This document shows positions 49,378 to 58,396 of a DNA stretch of 64,000 nucleotides, one piece after another. The position numbers and the translations under genes are program-made. Origin of the DNA: Prevotella sp. (lineage in GTDB: Bacteria > Bacteroidota > Bacteroidia > Bacteroidales > Bacteroidaceae); assembly GCA_017449495.1 (NCBI GenBank), contig JAFTFO010000006.1:62001-126000 (forward strand), read 5' to 3'. Numbering within the stretch: position 1 is the stretch's first letter; every line of letters starts with the position of its first letter. The notes beneath the pieces are model-generated. The model searched no databases. It worked only from the letters and a program-made list of their open reading frames with translations, and was not told the origin of the DNA.

Positions 49378-51555
49378 TTATTTCGCGTGACTGTTTTCAA
49401 CAGCGGTTAGACCCATCTGTGACATGCGGTATACGAAGTTGTTGAACTTGGTATAAGGCGGTAACTGACCCACAAACTCCTCCACAGCATAGCGCTGAGC
49501 CTCCGTGAGGTACATAAAGAGCGTATCTTGGTTCTCAAGCTGGGACTGAAGTTCTTTCAAAGCCTTCTGATCTACATCCTTCCAGGTGCGGTTCGCACGC
49601 GTCACCAAGAGGTTGATGGTGCCCATGTTGAGAAGACCTGAAGGAATGGAATTGTCGTCCAAGTTCGGATATTCAACAATGGCTATTTCATTGGGCAGGA
49701 TGTCGGGACAAATGTCCTTGATGTCCTTGGCCATGATGAAGCGGCTATCTTCGGCCAAGAAGTCCTCATCGTAGGTGAGACGGCGTACCTGCAAGCCAAT
49801 GGAGATCCAATAATTCTCTAATTCCTGAGCCAAGTAGCTCTTGCCATTAGCAGCATCAGTCGACAATAGATTAAGCACATTCTGTTGACCCTCCTTAAAG
49901 TGGGGGAGAAGAGCTTTGCTGAGCTGACGGAGGGCCATGTCGGCTATGGTCTTGTTAAAACGACGATAGCGCAGGGTGCTTTCTTTTGGGAAACAACCCA
50001 TGACAGGAATTTTGGTGATTCGCTCCGAGCGCATGCGGTCTCGCAAGGTGCGATCCAGTAACTCGATGATGAAAAAGTACATGGCCGTCAGTAAGAACGT
50101 CAGCATGAAGGCACCCAGCAGAATCATCATACGATTGGTAGGCTGTGCATTCATTGGGAACAATGGCGGATTCAATACACGAAGGGTAGCTGTTGTCATC
50201 TGGAGGTTTTTCTGGCGGAGACGAGCTGAATTTAATGCCCTAAGCATTTCCATGTAGTTGCCCTCAATAAAGCCGATGTGACGATCTTTACGACCCAACG
50301 TTGCTCCAATAGGAGCATAATATAGAAACTGCCTATCAATATTGGCACGCATGATCTCTTGAGATGCCAGCTCCGCTTTTGTTTTTTCCAACAAAAGGAC
50401 TTGCTCCAACCATCTGCTAATCATGTCGTTAGCTTTGACACCTGTCTCTGTGCTATAAGTGCCAGCCTCAATATCCTTAATAAGTGAACGGACATTATCT
50501 GTTGCATTTTGCAACATTCTCTCGGCTTTTGCTAATTCTTGCTGGGATTCGACGCCACTTCCACCACCTTCACTACTCATGAGCCGGAGGTTGGATATAC
50601 GAGACTGGATGCGTGAGATATCAGTTACCTGATTGGTAAAATCTTTATTGGCTTTAATGATTTTTGCGCGATCACCTAACTGACGCTCCAAATAGTCCAT
50701 CAGTGCACGGGTAGTTGCTTGAGCTTTTAATAAATCATTGTCCCCTTTCTGTTGTGAGCCGTCCATATCTGCCAAAACCTTTGTCTGTTCGCCATAGTTA
50801 ATGATGCGCTTTTCCACATTATAGCGAATGAGGTCATCTTCAGCATTGGTCAGGATACGATAGAGACGAGCCACTTCACGCTCAAAGAACTTGATGACAT
50901 TGTTGGTTTCACCATAACGCAACTGGGCATATTGCCGAGCAAAGACCTCGTTTAAGATGTCCAATGTATTATAAGCGATACCTGCATCATTGGCTGAATA
51001 ACCAATGTCAATAATATCACTTCTGTTTAATTGCATTACTTTTAGTCTACTCGTGATACTATTAATGCCAAAGTACGGATGGTAATTTGTCAATCCAAAG
51101 AGATAATTATCTTGAGTAGGTTTCTCATATGCCTTCAGGTTGGCGTAGGTGGCATTTTCGCTATTATGATTGATCAGTGCTTTGACATCTGCAGGAACAC
51201 TGTTGTTCAATTGACGGAAATGCTCGGCAGAGATATAGTTGTTATCTTTATTTGTGTTGCCATACATCATACAGCGGGCAAACAACCTGAGAGAGACCTC
51301 ATGGATAGTCACGTCCGTTGTAATCAGCAAAATGAGATTTCTCATATTTGTTTCAGAATGCCCTCCTGCAGTACCAGAACCGCCTTCAATGTTATAGGCG
51401 GTAATCATACCTGTATAGATAGTCGTATTGGTGTTGTAAATACGCTCCATGTGACGCGTCATAAACCAAGCTACCACCAAAGCAATCAATGGCAGAATGA
51501 TCAAATACCAACGAATTTTGTATAAGAACCTGACGATATATCTGAATAAATCCAT
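49378..51555 (-). CDS. Wzz/GumC-like chain-length protein with degenerate BY-kinase-like domain
   Basis: A 725-residue co-polymerase. It has membrane helices near residues 13-31 and 480-505, and a long periplasmic coiled-coil region between them. The C-terminal ~190 residues resemble a bacterial tyrosine kinase domain: a P-loop-like STDAANGKSYLAQ and a B-strand IAIVEYPNL. However, Walker A' (VLLIDxDxR in active enzymes) reads RRLTYDEDF, and there is no C-terminal Tyr cluster. It is therefore likely a pseudokinase. It controls chain length together with the adjacent Wzy-like protein. Confidence 0.88.
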   Translation of the reverse strand: MDLFRYIVRFLYKIRWYLIILPLIALVVAWFMTRHMERIYNTNTTIYTGMITAYNIEGGSGTAGGHSETNMRNLILLITTDVTIHEVSLRLFARCMMYGNTNKDNNYISAEHFRQLNNSVPADVKALINHNSENATYANLKAYEKPTQDNYLFGLTNYHPYFGINSITSRLKVMQLNRSDIIDIGYSANDAGIAYNTLDILNEVFARQYAQLRYGETNNVIKFFEREVARLYRILTNAEDDLIRYNVEKRIINYGEQTKVLADMDGSQQKGDNDLLKAQATTRALMDYLERQLGDRAKIIKANKDFTNQVTDISRIQSRISNLRLMSSEGGGSGVESQQELAKAERMLQNATDNVRSLIKDIEAGTYSTETGVKANDMISRWLEQVLLLEKTKAELASQEIMRANIDRQFLYYAPIGATLGRKDRHIGFIEGNYMEMLRALNSARLRQKNLQMTTATLRVLNPPLFPMNAQPTNRMMILLGAFMLTFLLTAMYFFIIELLDRTLRDRMRSERITKIPVMGCFPKESTLRYRRFNKTIADMALRQLSKALLPHFKEGQQNVLNLLSTDAANGKSYLAQELENYWISIGLQVRRLTYDEDFLAEDSRFIMAKDIKDICPDILPNEIAIVEYPNLDDNSIPSGLLNMGTINLLVTRANRTWKDVDQKALKELQSQLENQDTLFMYLTEAQRYAVEEFVGQLPPYTKFNNFVYRMSQMGLTAVENSHAK

Positions 51556-51566
51556 AATGCTACTAT

Positions 51567-52529
51567 TTATTTCGTTTTACTTTCTTTCTTGGCTGCTTTG
51601 GCTGCGGCTTTTTCGGCTTTCTTTTCTGCTTTTTCTAAGGCTTTTGTCTTTTTCTCGTCCTCTTCCACAGCCTTCTTAATCCGCTTTTCCACCACTTTGT
51701 TTTCTTTAGCGATCTCCTTGTCTGATTTCACGACATGGGTGTCCAGCGTAATTTCCGTCGTGGAGTTTGTTATAATGGGTGTGTGAGTTAGAATTTCCAA
51801 TGTAATAATATCAGTAGTAATAGAGGTTTGCATGGACTGATAACCACTCACTTGACTAACCTCATACAATTTCGTATGAGCATAGGCTTCAATTTCCATG
51901 TTACCATTTTCGAATTCTTCACGGTTTAAGGCACCTGCACCTTGATAGGCGGCAGCTGCCTCTCCTAAAGTTTTTAAAGAGACGAGATCATTCGTAATCT
52001 TTACATAGAGAGAGGCAATCTGAAGTTTCAAATTGTCATAGGCGATGTCTTTGTTAATCACAGCCTGATCCACCTCCAGTTTAGAACGTCTGATGGATGG
52101 TACATAATCTAAAATGTCCTCAACGGTGATACTTGCCCTTACACCCACATTCCAATAACTTTGCTCTGTGCCTTGGAACTGGTATATCATATAACTGGTC
52201 GTTGAGGAGTTGTTGCCCCACATGTCTGCCTTACCATAGCTATAGCTCGCATTACCACTAATATGAGAAAAAATACTTCTTTTTGTTTTCGCCACCTCAG
52301 CTACAGCAATCTGCCGTGCTTTCTCTAAAGAGGTAATCTGCGGATTGGCCTTAGCATTCTCCAACAACACCGCCAAAGGTGGGAGATGGAACTGCGAGAA
52401 ATTGATGTCCTTGTCCTTGCTGGAGTCGAAGAAACCAGCCGCGATACCGCTCTCGTCAAACTGGGCGAAAGCGGAGGAACCGATGCCTATGGCCGCTACA
52501 ATCATGAATAGTCGCTTCATCTTGTTCAT
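51567..52529 (-). CDS. TolC-like outer membrane protein with short body and basic tail
   Basis: A 320-residue protein with a signal peptide (LFMIVAAIGIGSSAFAQ). The rest looks like half of a TolC/OEP family channel: PPLAVLLENAKANPQI, an aromatic beta segment, and long helices (DKDIAYDNLKLQIASLYVK type). The family normally has about 420-480 residues; here the second half is replaced by a Lys/Ala/Glu-rich tail (from about residue 280). It lies between the Wzz gene and the sugar transferase gene and may serve as the outer-membrane part of export, since no Wza-type gene is seen. That role is inferred. Confidence 0.7.
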   Translation of the reverse strand: MNKMKRLFMIVAAIGIGSSAFAQFDESGIAAGFFDSSKDKDINFSQFHLPPLAVLLENAKANPQITSLEKARQIAVAEVAKTKRSIFSHISGNASYSYGKADMWGNNSSTTSYMIYQFQGTEQSYWNVGVRASITVEDILDYVPSIRRSKLEVDQAVINKDIAYDNLKLQIASLYVKITNDLVSLKTLGEAAAAYQGAGALNREEFENGNMEIEAYAHTKLYEVSQVSGYQSMQTSITTDIITLEILTHTPIITNSTTEITLDTHVVKSDKEIAKENKVVEKRIKKAVEEDEKKTKALEKAEKKAEKAAAKAAKKESKTK

Positions 52530-52555
52530 TGCGCTATGTTTAATAATCTTTAGTT

Positions 52556-53773
52556 TTAGACGTTATCTTTTTGAATGAATGCTGTCAGTGTATGGAATAT
52601 GATCTTCATATCCAGAGTGAAACAGTAGGTCTGACCGTAGGTGATGTCGAGCTGTTTGCGCTCTTCTGCTGACATCAGACCTCCCTTGCCGCGCTCTTCG
52701 ACCTGCCAGAGGCCAGTGAGACCGGCAGGTGCCATGAAACGGTCGATGCTGGAGTCTACGGTGAGCTTCTCGGCCTCATAGAGAGGCAACGGGCGATTGC
52801 CAACGATGGACATGTCACCTTTCAATATGTTGAAGAGCTGTGGCAACTCGTCAATGCTATATTTACGGATGAACTTACCCACTTTGGTGACGCGTGGGTC
52901 GTTCTCAATCTTGACAAAAGCATTGCTGATTTCCTCTTCCTTTTCTTTGTTGAAATCAGACTCGGAGACCACGAAGTCGTCGCCGACCAGCATGACTTCA
53001 TCGTCGCTGATCATCATGTCGGACTCCATGCCCATGTTCATCATCATCATCTCAGCTTCCTCGCCTAAGGGTGCCGTGATGACACTCTGGTGATCCTTCT
53101 CCTCTTCAGGCTGGTCTTTCTCGGCATACTGGTTGCCAGCTTCCTTAGCGACTTCTTTCAGTCGTTGTTCTGCATCAGCATACATAGAACGGAACTTCAG
53201 GAAATCGAATACCGTATAGTTCGTGCCGACACGCTTGGACTTGAAGATGACCGGTCCCTTGCTCTCCAGTCGGATGGCAATGGCAGTGATAAGGAAGACT
53301 GGTGAGAGGATGATAATACCCAACAGTGAGAAGAAAATGTCAAACAGACGCTTCCAAAGAGGGATCTTGAAACGAAGGATGCGATGCTTGGACGGGGCAT
53401 CGTCGAACAGCATCATCTCACGGTCGGAGATAAACTGGATCTTCTTGTTAAGTTCCGTAATGGAAGAATTGACATCAATCGTGTCGTTGATGCCACACTT
53501 CTGATACATCTTCCGGTCGTCCACCGTCAACTGGTGGGTGAGCAGAATGATGTAGACATTCTTGCATTTCTTCTTAATATATGTGATAGCTGTGATATCT
53601 TCTGTCTGTACACTCTGCTCGTAGAACATGATGAAATGTTCATTACGAACATGGGGGGCACAGGCAGAGGCACCATCCTTGTAGTTGGTTGTAAACTGAA
53701 CCAACCGCCCGGGAATGTATTTCAGACGTTCCTGGGTTTCGGGGTTGTTGCCAAGATAAACTATACCTATCAT
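52556..53773 (-). CDS. Polyprenyl-phosphate sugar phosphotransferase (ExoY/WbaP-like) with receiver-like N-terminus
   Basis: A 405-residue initiating transferase. Residues 1 to about 125 look like a receiver-type domain without a clear phosphorylation site. From about 130 the catalytic part follows: KRLFDIFFSLLGIIILSP helix, GPVIFKSKRVG, FLKFRSMYADAE, then DPRVTKVGKFIRKYSIDELP, GNRPLPLYEAE and GLTGLWQVEERG. Between FRSM and DPR there are about 95 residues instead of the usual ~30; the insert (about 205-285) is acidic and Met-rich (a run of four Met near EEAEMMMMNMGM). It starts the repeat unit on undecaprenyl phosphate and is preceded by a stand-alone receiver gene. Confidence 0.88.
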   Translation of the reverse strand: MIGIVYLGNNPETQERLKYIPGRLVQFTTNYKDGASACAPHVRNEHFIMFYEQSVQTEDITAITYIKKKCKNVYIILLTHQLTVDDRKMYQKCGINDTIDVNSSITELNKKIQFISDREMMLFDDAPSKHRILRFKIPLWKRLFDIFFSLLGIIILSPVFLITAIAIRLESKGPVIFKSKRVGTNYTVFDFLKFRSMYADAEQRLKEVAKEAGNQYAEKDQPEEEKDHQSVITAPLGEEAEMMMMNMGMESDMMISDDEVMLVGDDFVVSESDFNKEKEEEISNAFVKIENDPRVTKVGKFIRKYSIDELPQLFNILKGDMSIVGNRPLPLYEAEKLTVDSSIDRFMAPAGLTGLWQVEERGKGGLMSAEERKQLDITYGQTYCFTLDMKIIFHTLTAFIQKDNV

Positions 53774-53802
53774 ATATTATATAATAATGTATAAGTGATT
53801 CG

Positions 53803-54168
53803 TCAGGGGATGATCTTCTTGACCCTGATCTTCAACTCCATGGGGTTAAATGGTTTGACGATATAGTCCTCGGCGCCAATCTCCAACAGACGGATTCGCT
53901 CGCTTGTAGAGTCCTCACTGGACAGCATGATGACGGGAATGTGCTTGAACAACTCATTCTGCTTGATCCACTCCAGAAAATCGTCGCCACGCATACCAGG
54001 CATACGGATATCGGAGATGATGAGGTCGGGCGTGTTTCCTGCCTGGAGCCATTTCACACCTTGCAGTCCATCCGGAAGCCACTGTACGTCATAGTCGCTC
54101 ATCAGATAGATGGAGAGCACCTTTGCGATGGTCTCTTTGTCGTCAAGTATTAGTATTTTTTTCTTCAT
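53803..54168 (-). CDS. Single-domain response regulator (receiver only)
   Basis: A 121-residue CheY-like receiver. The acidic pocket is Asp9/Asp10, the phospho-acceptor Asp53 (LIISDIRMPG), followed by MLSSEDS and VKPF with the conserved Lys. There is no output domain and no histidine kinase gene nearby. It is the first gene of the exopolysaccharide operon, 29 bp ahead of the sugar transferase gene, so it may control its product by protein contact. The start at 54168 replaces a longer frame that would run over the promoter. Confidence 0.88.
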   Translation of the reverse strand: MKKKILILDDKETIAKVLSIYLMSDYDVQWLPDGLQGVKWLQAGNTPDLIISDIRMPGMRGDDFLEWIKQNELFKHIPVIMLSSEDSTSERIRLLEIGAEDYIVKPFNPMELKIRVKKIIP

Positions 54169-54210
54169 ATATGAATGGTTTTTATTACGTAATATAGCTA
54201 TTCTATCGTG

Positions 54211-54218
54211 CAAAGGTA
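54211..54218 (-). promoter_or_regulatory. -7 element of the exopolysaccharide operon
   Basis: The minus strand reads TACCTTTG; a TTTG lies 22 bp upstream (54244-54241), slightly far for the consensus. The leader to 54168 is about 38 nt. Confidence 0.55.
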
Positions 54219-54279
54219 AACAAAATATTTTAATTGAACACAAAAATTGGTAAAAAAAATGCATTTGGACCTAAAAAAA

Positions 54280-54310
54280 TTGCTAAAATGAAAAAAAATA
54301 GGGAAATTTG
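54280..54310 (+). promoter_or_regulatory. Possible xylBA promoter
   Basis: TTG (54280-54282), 20 bp, GAAATTTG (54303-54310), with one mismatch to TAnnTTTG. The leader to the ATG at 54353 is about 38 nt. No operator was recognised. Confidence 0.4.
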
Positions 54311-54352
54311 CAATTAAAGCGTATTATAAATAAACGTAATTTGATTGTTAAA

Positions 54353-55843
54353 ATGGCAGATAGACTTTTATTAGGATTTGATGTCGGTAGCTCGTCAGTG
54401 AAGGCATCGCTCGTGAACGCCGATAACGGCAAGTGTGTAGCAACCGCTTTCTTCCCCGAAAAGGAGGCCCCCATCATGGCTGTTAAAGCCGGATGGGCAG
54501 AACAGGATCCCCAGATGTGGTGGAACAATGCGAAGTTGAGTCTGAAGAAAATCATGGCTGACTCCGGTGCTAAGGCCGAGGAAATCAAGGCCATCGGTAT
54601 CTCTTACCAGATGCACGGATTGGTCTGTGTGGATAAGGACCTGAAGGCATTACGTCCCTCGATTATCTGGTGTGACTCTCGTGCTGTGCCTTATGGCGAA
54701 AAGGCTTTTAAGGAACTGGGCGCAGAGCAGTGCCTCAGCCATCTTCTGAACTCGCCGGGTAACTTTACTGCAGCTAAGTTGGCATGGGTTAAGGAGAATG
54801 AGCCGGAACTTTACAGTAAGATATATAAGATTATGCTGCCGGGTGACTATATCGCTATGCGATTGAGTGGTGTTGCCAATACGACGGTGAGTGGCTTGAG
54901 CGAGGGCATGTTCTGGGACTTTAAGAACAATCAGGTGGCCGACTTCCTGATGAAGTACTACGGCTTCGACGCTTCTCTGATTGCCGATATCGTGCCTACC
55001 TTTGCCGAGCAGAGTGTGGTCAGCGCTGAGGCCGCAGAGGAACTGGGGCTGAAGGCAGGTACTCCTATAACATACAGAGGTGGTGATCAGCCCAATAACG
55101 CCCTGTCACTCAATGTGTTAAACCCCGGTGAGATCGCTGCTACTGCAGGTACGTCAGGTGTTGTCTATGGCGTACTTGGCGATGTGAATTACGATAAGCA
55201 GAGCCGTGTGAATACCTTTGCTCATGTGAACCACACTGCCGACCAGACTCGTCTGGGTGTGCTCCTCTGCATCAACGGTACAGGTATCCTGAATGCCTGG
55301 ACGCATCGTAACATCACGCCTGAGATCGGCTATGCCGAGATGAACGATCTGGCAGCCTCAGTGCCCATCGGCAGTGAGGGGGTGACGATTATCCCGTTTG
55401 GAAACGGCGCTGAGCGCGTATTAGAGAATAAGGAGATTGGCTGTTCTATCAATGGCCTGAACTTCAATAAGCACAACAAGGCTCATCTGGTACGTGCAGC
55501 CCAGGAAGGTATCGTATTCTCGTTCTGTTATGGTATGGAGATCATGCAGCAGATGGGCATGGATATCCAGAAGATCCATGCTGGAAAGGCCAACATGTTC
55601 CTGAGCCCCCTGTTCCGCGACACCTTGGCTGGCGTGAGTGGTGCTACCATAGAGCTCTACGACACAGACGGCTCTGTAGGCGCTGCCAAGGGTGCCGGTA
55701 TCGGAGCAGGCATCTATGCCAATGCCGACGAGGCCTTTGCGACACTCGACAAATTGCAGGTAATAGAACCTAAGGAAGCTGACCGTGCTGCCTATGCTGC
55801 TGCATATGCCCATTGGAAGGAGTCCTTGAAAAAGAACTTATAA
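54353..55843 (+). CDS. xylB: Xylulokinase
   Basis: A 496-residue FGGY-family sugar kinase that phosphorylates D-xylulose to xylulose 5-phosphate in the cytoplasm. Family marks are LGFDVGSSSVKASLV at the N-terminus (phosphate-binding loop), QMHGLVCVD, the catalytic Asp region GGDQPNNAL and the C-terminal ATP-binding GGAxG-like segment. The ATG at 54353 (MADRLLL) was chosen; the frame upstream has only a TTG in A+T-rich leader. xylA follows after 27 bp, so together they convert xylose to xylulose 5-phosphate. No xylose transporter or regulator is within the window. Confidence 0.93.
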   Translation: MADRLLLGFDVGSSSVKASLVNADNGKCVATAFFPEKEAPIMAVKAGWAEQDPQMWWNNAKLSLKKIMADSGAKAEEIKAIGISYQMHGLVCVDKDLKALRPSIIWCDSRAVPYGEKAFKELGAEQCLSHLLNSPGNFTAAKLAWVKENEPELYSKIYKIMLPGDYIAMRLSGVANTTVSGLSEGMFWDFKNNQVADFLMKYYGFDASLIADIVPTFAEQSVVSAEAAEELGLKAGTPITYRGGDQPNNALSLNVLNPGEIAATAGTSGVVYGVLGDVNYDKQSRVNTFAHVNHTADQTRLGVLLCINGTGILNAWTHRNITPEIGYAEMNDLAASVPIGSEGVTIIPFGNGAERVLENKEIGCSINGLNFNKHNKAHLVRAAQEGIVFSFCYGMEIMQQMGMDIQKIHAGKANMFLSPLFRDTLAGVSGATIELYDTDGSVGAAKGAGIGAGIYANADEAFATLDKLQVIEPKEADRAAYAAAYAHWKESLKKNL

Positions 55844-55870
55844 ACATAAAAACTCAAAAACTTAAGAATT

Positions 55871-57190
55871 ATGGCAAAAGAGTATTTCCCGTTTACGGGT
55901 AAAATCCCTTTCGAAGGAAAGGACAGTAAGAATGTGATGGCTTTCCACTATTACGAGCCAGAGAAGGTCGTGATGGGGAAGAAGATGAAGGACTGGCTGA
56001 AGTTCGCTATGGCCTGGTGGCACACACTGGGTGGCGCCAGTGCTGACCAGTTTGGAGGACAGACTCGCAGTTACGAGTGGGACAAAGCAGCTGACGCCGT
56101 TCAGCGTGCGAAGGATAAGATGGATGCCGGCTTCGAGATCATGGACAAGCTTGGAATCGAGTACTTCTGTTTCCATGATGTAGACCTCGTTGAGGAGGCT
56201 GCTACCATTGCAGAGTATGAAGCCCGCATGAAGGCTATCACTGACTATGCTCAGGAGAAGATGAAGCAGTTCCCCAACATCAAGTTGCTCTGGGGTACGG
56301 CAAACGTTTTTGGTAACAAGCGTTATGCCAACGGTGCCTCTACCAACCCCGACTTCGACGTGGTTGCCCGTGCTATCGTCCAGATTAAGAATGCTATCGA
56401 TGCTACGATTAAACTGGGTGGAACCAACTACGTGTTCTGGGGTGGCCGTGAGGGCTACATGAGCCTGCTGAACACAGACCAGAAGCGTGAGAAGGAACAC
56501 ATGGCCACCATGCTGACGATGGCTCGTGACTATGCGCGTGCCAAGGGCTTCAAGGGCACGTTCCTCATCGAGCCAAAGCCGATGGAGCCCTCGAAGCACC
56601 AGTATGACGTGGATACAGAGACCGTGATTGGCTTCCTGAAGGCACATGGTCTGGACAAGGATTTCAAGGTGAACATTGAGGTGAACCACGCAACACTGGC
56701 TGGCCACACCTTCGAGCACGAGCTGGCTTGTGCCGTTGATGCCGGTATGCTTGGCTCTATCGACGCTAACCGCGGTGATGCTCAGAATGGTTGGGATACC
56801 GACCAGTTCCCCATCGACAACTTCGAACTGACGCAGGCCATGATGGAGATTATCCGCAATGGCGGTCTGGGCAATGGTGGAACGAACTTCGACGCCAAGA
56901 TTCGTCGTAACTCTACTGATCTCGAGGACTTGTTCATTGCCCATATCAGCGGTATGGACGCTATGGCTCGCGCTCTGATGAACGCTGCCGATATCCTTGA
57001 GAACTCTGAGCTGCCCGCCATGAAGAAGGCTCGCTATGCCAGCTTTGACAGTGGCATCGGCAAGGACTTCGAGGATGGCAAGTTGACCCTCGAGCAGGTT
57101 TACGAGTATGGCAAGAAGGTTGAGGAGCCGAAGCAGACTTCTGGCAAACAGGAGAAATACGAAACGATCGTAGCCCTCTACGCTCAATAA
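55871..57190 (+). CDS. xylA: Xylose isomerase
   Basis: A 439-residue xylose isomerase of the class II (long) type. Active-site segments are visible: CFHDVDLV with the catalytic His, WGGREGY, FLIEPKPMEPSKHQYDVD with metal-binding Glu and Lys, EVNHATLAGH, and DANRGD. Length and sequence fit the Bacteroidales enzymes known to work well in other hosts. It is downstream of xylB, the reverse of the xylA-xylB order in many bacteria. A strong bidirectional hairpin terminator follows at once. Confidence 0.95.
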   Translation: MAKEYFPFTGKIPFEGKDSKNVMAFHYYEPEKVVMGKKMKDWLKFAMAWWHTLGGASADQFGGQTRSYEWDKAADAVQRAKDKMDAGFEIMDKLGIEYFCFHDVDLVEEAATIAEYEARMKAITDYAQEKMKQFPNIKLLWGTANVFGNKRYANGASTNPDFDVVARAIVQIKNAIDATIKLGGTNYVFWGGREGYMSLLNTDQKREKEHMATMLTMARDYARAKGFKGTFLIEPKPMEPSKHQYDVDTETVIGFLKAHGLDKDFKVNIEVNHATLAGHTFEHELACAVDAGMLGSIDANRGDAQNGWDTDQFPIDNFELTQAMMEIIRNGGLGNGGTNFDAKIRRNSTDLEDLFIAHISGMDAMARALMNAADILENSELPAMKKARYASFDSGIGKDFEDGKLTLEQVYEYGKKVEEPKQTSGKQEKYETIVALYAQ

Positions 57191-57225
57191 AATTAAAGCC
57201 CGCCAGTCGGCGGGCTTTAATTTTT
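57191..57225. terminator. Strong bidirectional rho-independent terminator
   Basis: Perfect 14-bp stem AATTAAAGCCCGCC (57191-57204) / GGCGGGCTTTAATT (57209-57222) with loop AGTC, followed by T's on the plus strand and preceded by A's, so it can end both xylA and the convergent fcl transcript. Confidence 0.92.
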
Positions 57226-58396
57226 ATATTAGACTCTGACGGTACCAATCGAATAACTTCCGTACACCATCTTCGATTTCGACCTTGTGCGTCCAACCCA
57301 GAGAGTGGAGTTTCGACACATCAATAAGTTTCCGCATGGTACCATCGGGTTTGGTGGCATCGAATTCGATCGTCCCTTCAAAACCTACGGCCTCGACAAC
57401 GAGTTCTGAAAGTTGGCGTATCGTCAGTTCCTTGCCCGTGCCGACATTGATGTGGCAGTTGCGTATTTCGCCCAGCTTTGGGATAGCGCCACCGCGTCCG
57501 GCAGAGTGATTCCTGTCAACGGCTCCATCAGTGGAAGCGCCATAGTGTACTGAAGAATACTTCTCTATGCCGATGATGTCGCTGAAGTTTACGTTCAGCA
57601 GCACGTGGACGCTGGCGTCTGCCATGTCCTCGCTCCACAGGAACTCGCGAAGGGGCGTACCCGTTCCCCAGAGTATTACCTTATTATTATAGATGCCATA
57701 CTTGGCCAGCACTGTCTCGATGGCTTCGTTGCTGGCAGAGCCGTCGACACCTTCCACGGGTCGCTTGTCCATGTCAGTTCGAATGGCATCCCATGAGCCG
57801 TCGTGAATGAGCTTTGCCAGATAGACCTTTCTCATCATGGCCGGCATCACGTGACTATTTTCAAGGTGGAAATTGTCGTTTGGTCCATATAGGTTCGTGG
57901 GCATCACGGCGATGTAGTTAGTGCCGTATTGCAGGTTGTACGACTCGCACATCTTTAGTCCGGCTATTTTCGCAATGGCATATTCCTCGTTGGTATATTC
58001 CAGCGGAGAGGTTAGCAGACAGTCTTCCTTCATGGGCTGGGGGGCGTTCTTCGGATAGATGCAGGTGGAACCGAGGAAGAGTAGTTTCTTCACTCCGTGG
58101 GCATAGGCCTCGGAGATGACATTGCACTGGATCTTCATGTTCATCATGATAAAGTCGGCCCGATAGAGCGAGTTGGCCATGATGCCACCCACGAAGGCTG
58201 CTGCCAAGACGACTGCATCGGGCTGCTCCTCGTCGAAGAACTTTTTCACAGCCATCTGATCCGTGAGGTCAAGCTCTTTATGGCTGCGGCCTATCAGATT
58301 GGTATAGCCTCTCTGCAGGAGGTTATTCCAAATAGCGGAACCCACAAGGCCGTGGTGTCCCGCTACGTATATCTTGCTGTGCTTGTCTAAACTCAT
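57224..58396 (-). CDS. fcl: GDP-L-fucose synthase
   Basis: A 390-residue SDR that converts GDP-4-keto-6-deoxy-D-mannose to GDP-L-fucose by epimerisation and reduction. Rossmann motif GHHGLVGSA, active-site Ser in LGSTCIYP, Tyr-Lys in YAIAK. It is about 70 residues longer than the E. coli enzyme, mainly by an insert around 190-225 and a stretch near 290, as usual in Bacteroidota. Its start overlaps the gmd stop by 4 bp. Last gene of manC-gmd-fcl. Confidence 0.94.
   Translation of the reverse strand: MSLDKHSKIYVAGHHGLVGSAIWNNLLQRGYTNLIGRSHKELDLTDQMAVKKFFDEEQPDAVVLAAAFVGGIMANSLYRADFIMMNMKIQCNVISEAYAHGVKKLLFLGSTCIYPKNAPQPMKEDCLLTSPLEYTNEEYAIAKIAGLKMCESYNLQYGTNYIAVMPTNLYGPNDNFHLENSHVMPAMMRKVYLAKLIHDGSWDAIRTDMDKRPVEGVDGSASNEAIETVLAKYGIYNNKVILWGTGTPLREFLWSEDMADASVHVLLNVNFSDIIGIEKYSSVHYGASTDGAVDRNHSAGRGGAIPKLGEIRNCHINVGTGKELTIRQLSELVVEAVGFEGTIEFDATKPDGTMRKLIDVSKLHSLGWTHKVEIEDGVRKLFDWYRQSLI

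Noticed and set aside
55862-57187. Antisense open frame of 441 codons across xylA
   Set aside because: xylA is unmistakable on the other strand; long antisense frames are a known by-product of its codon use.
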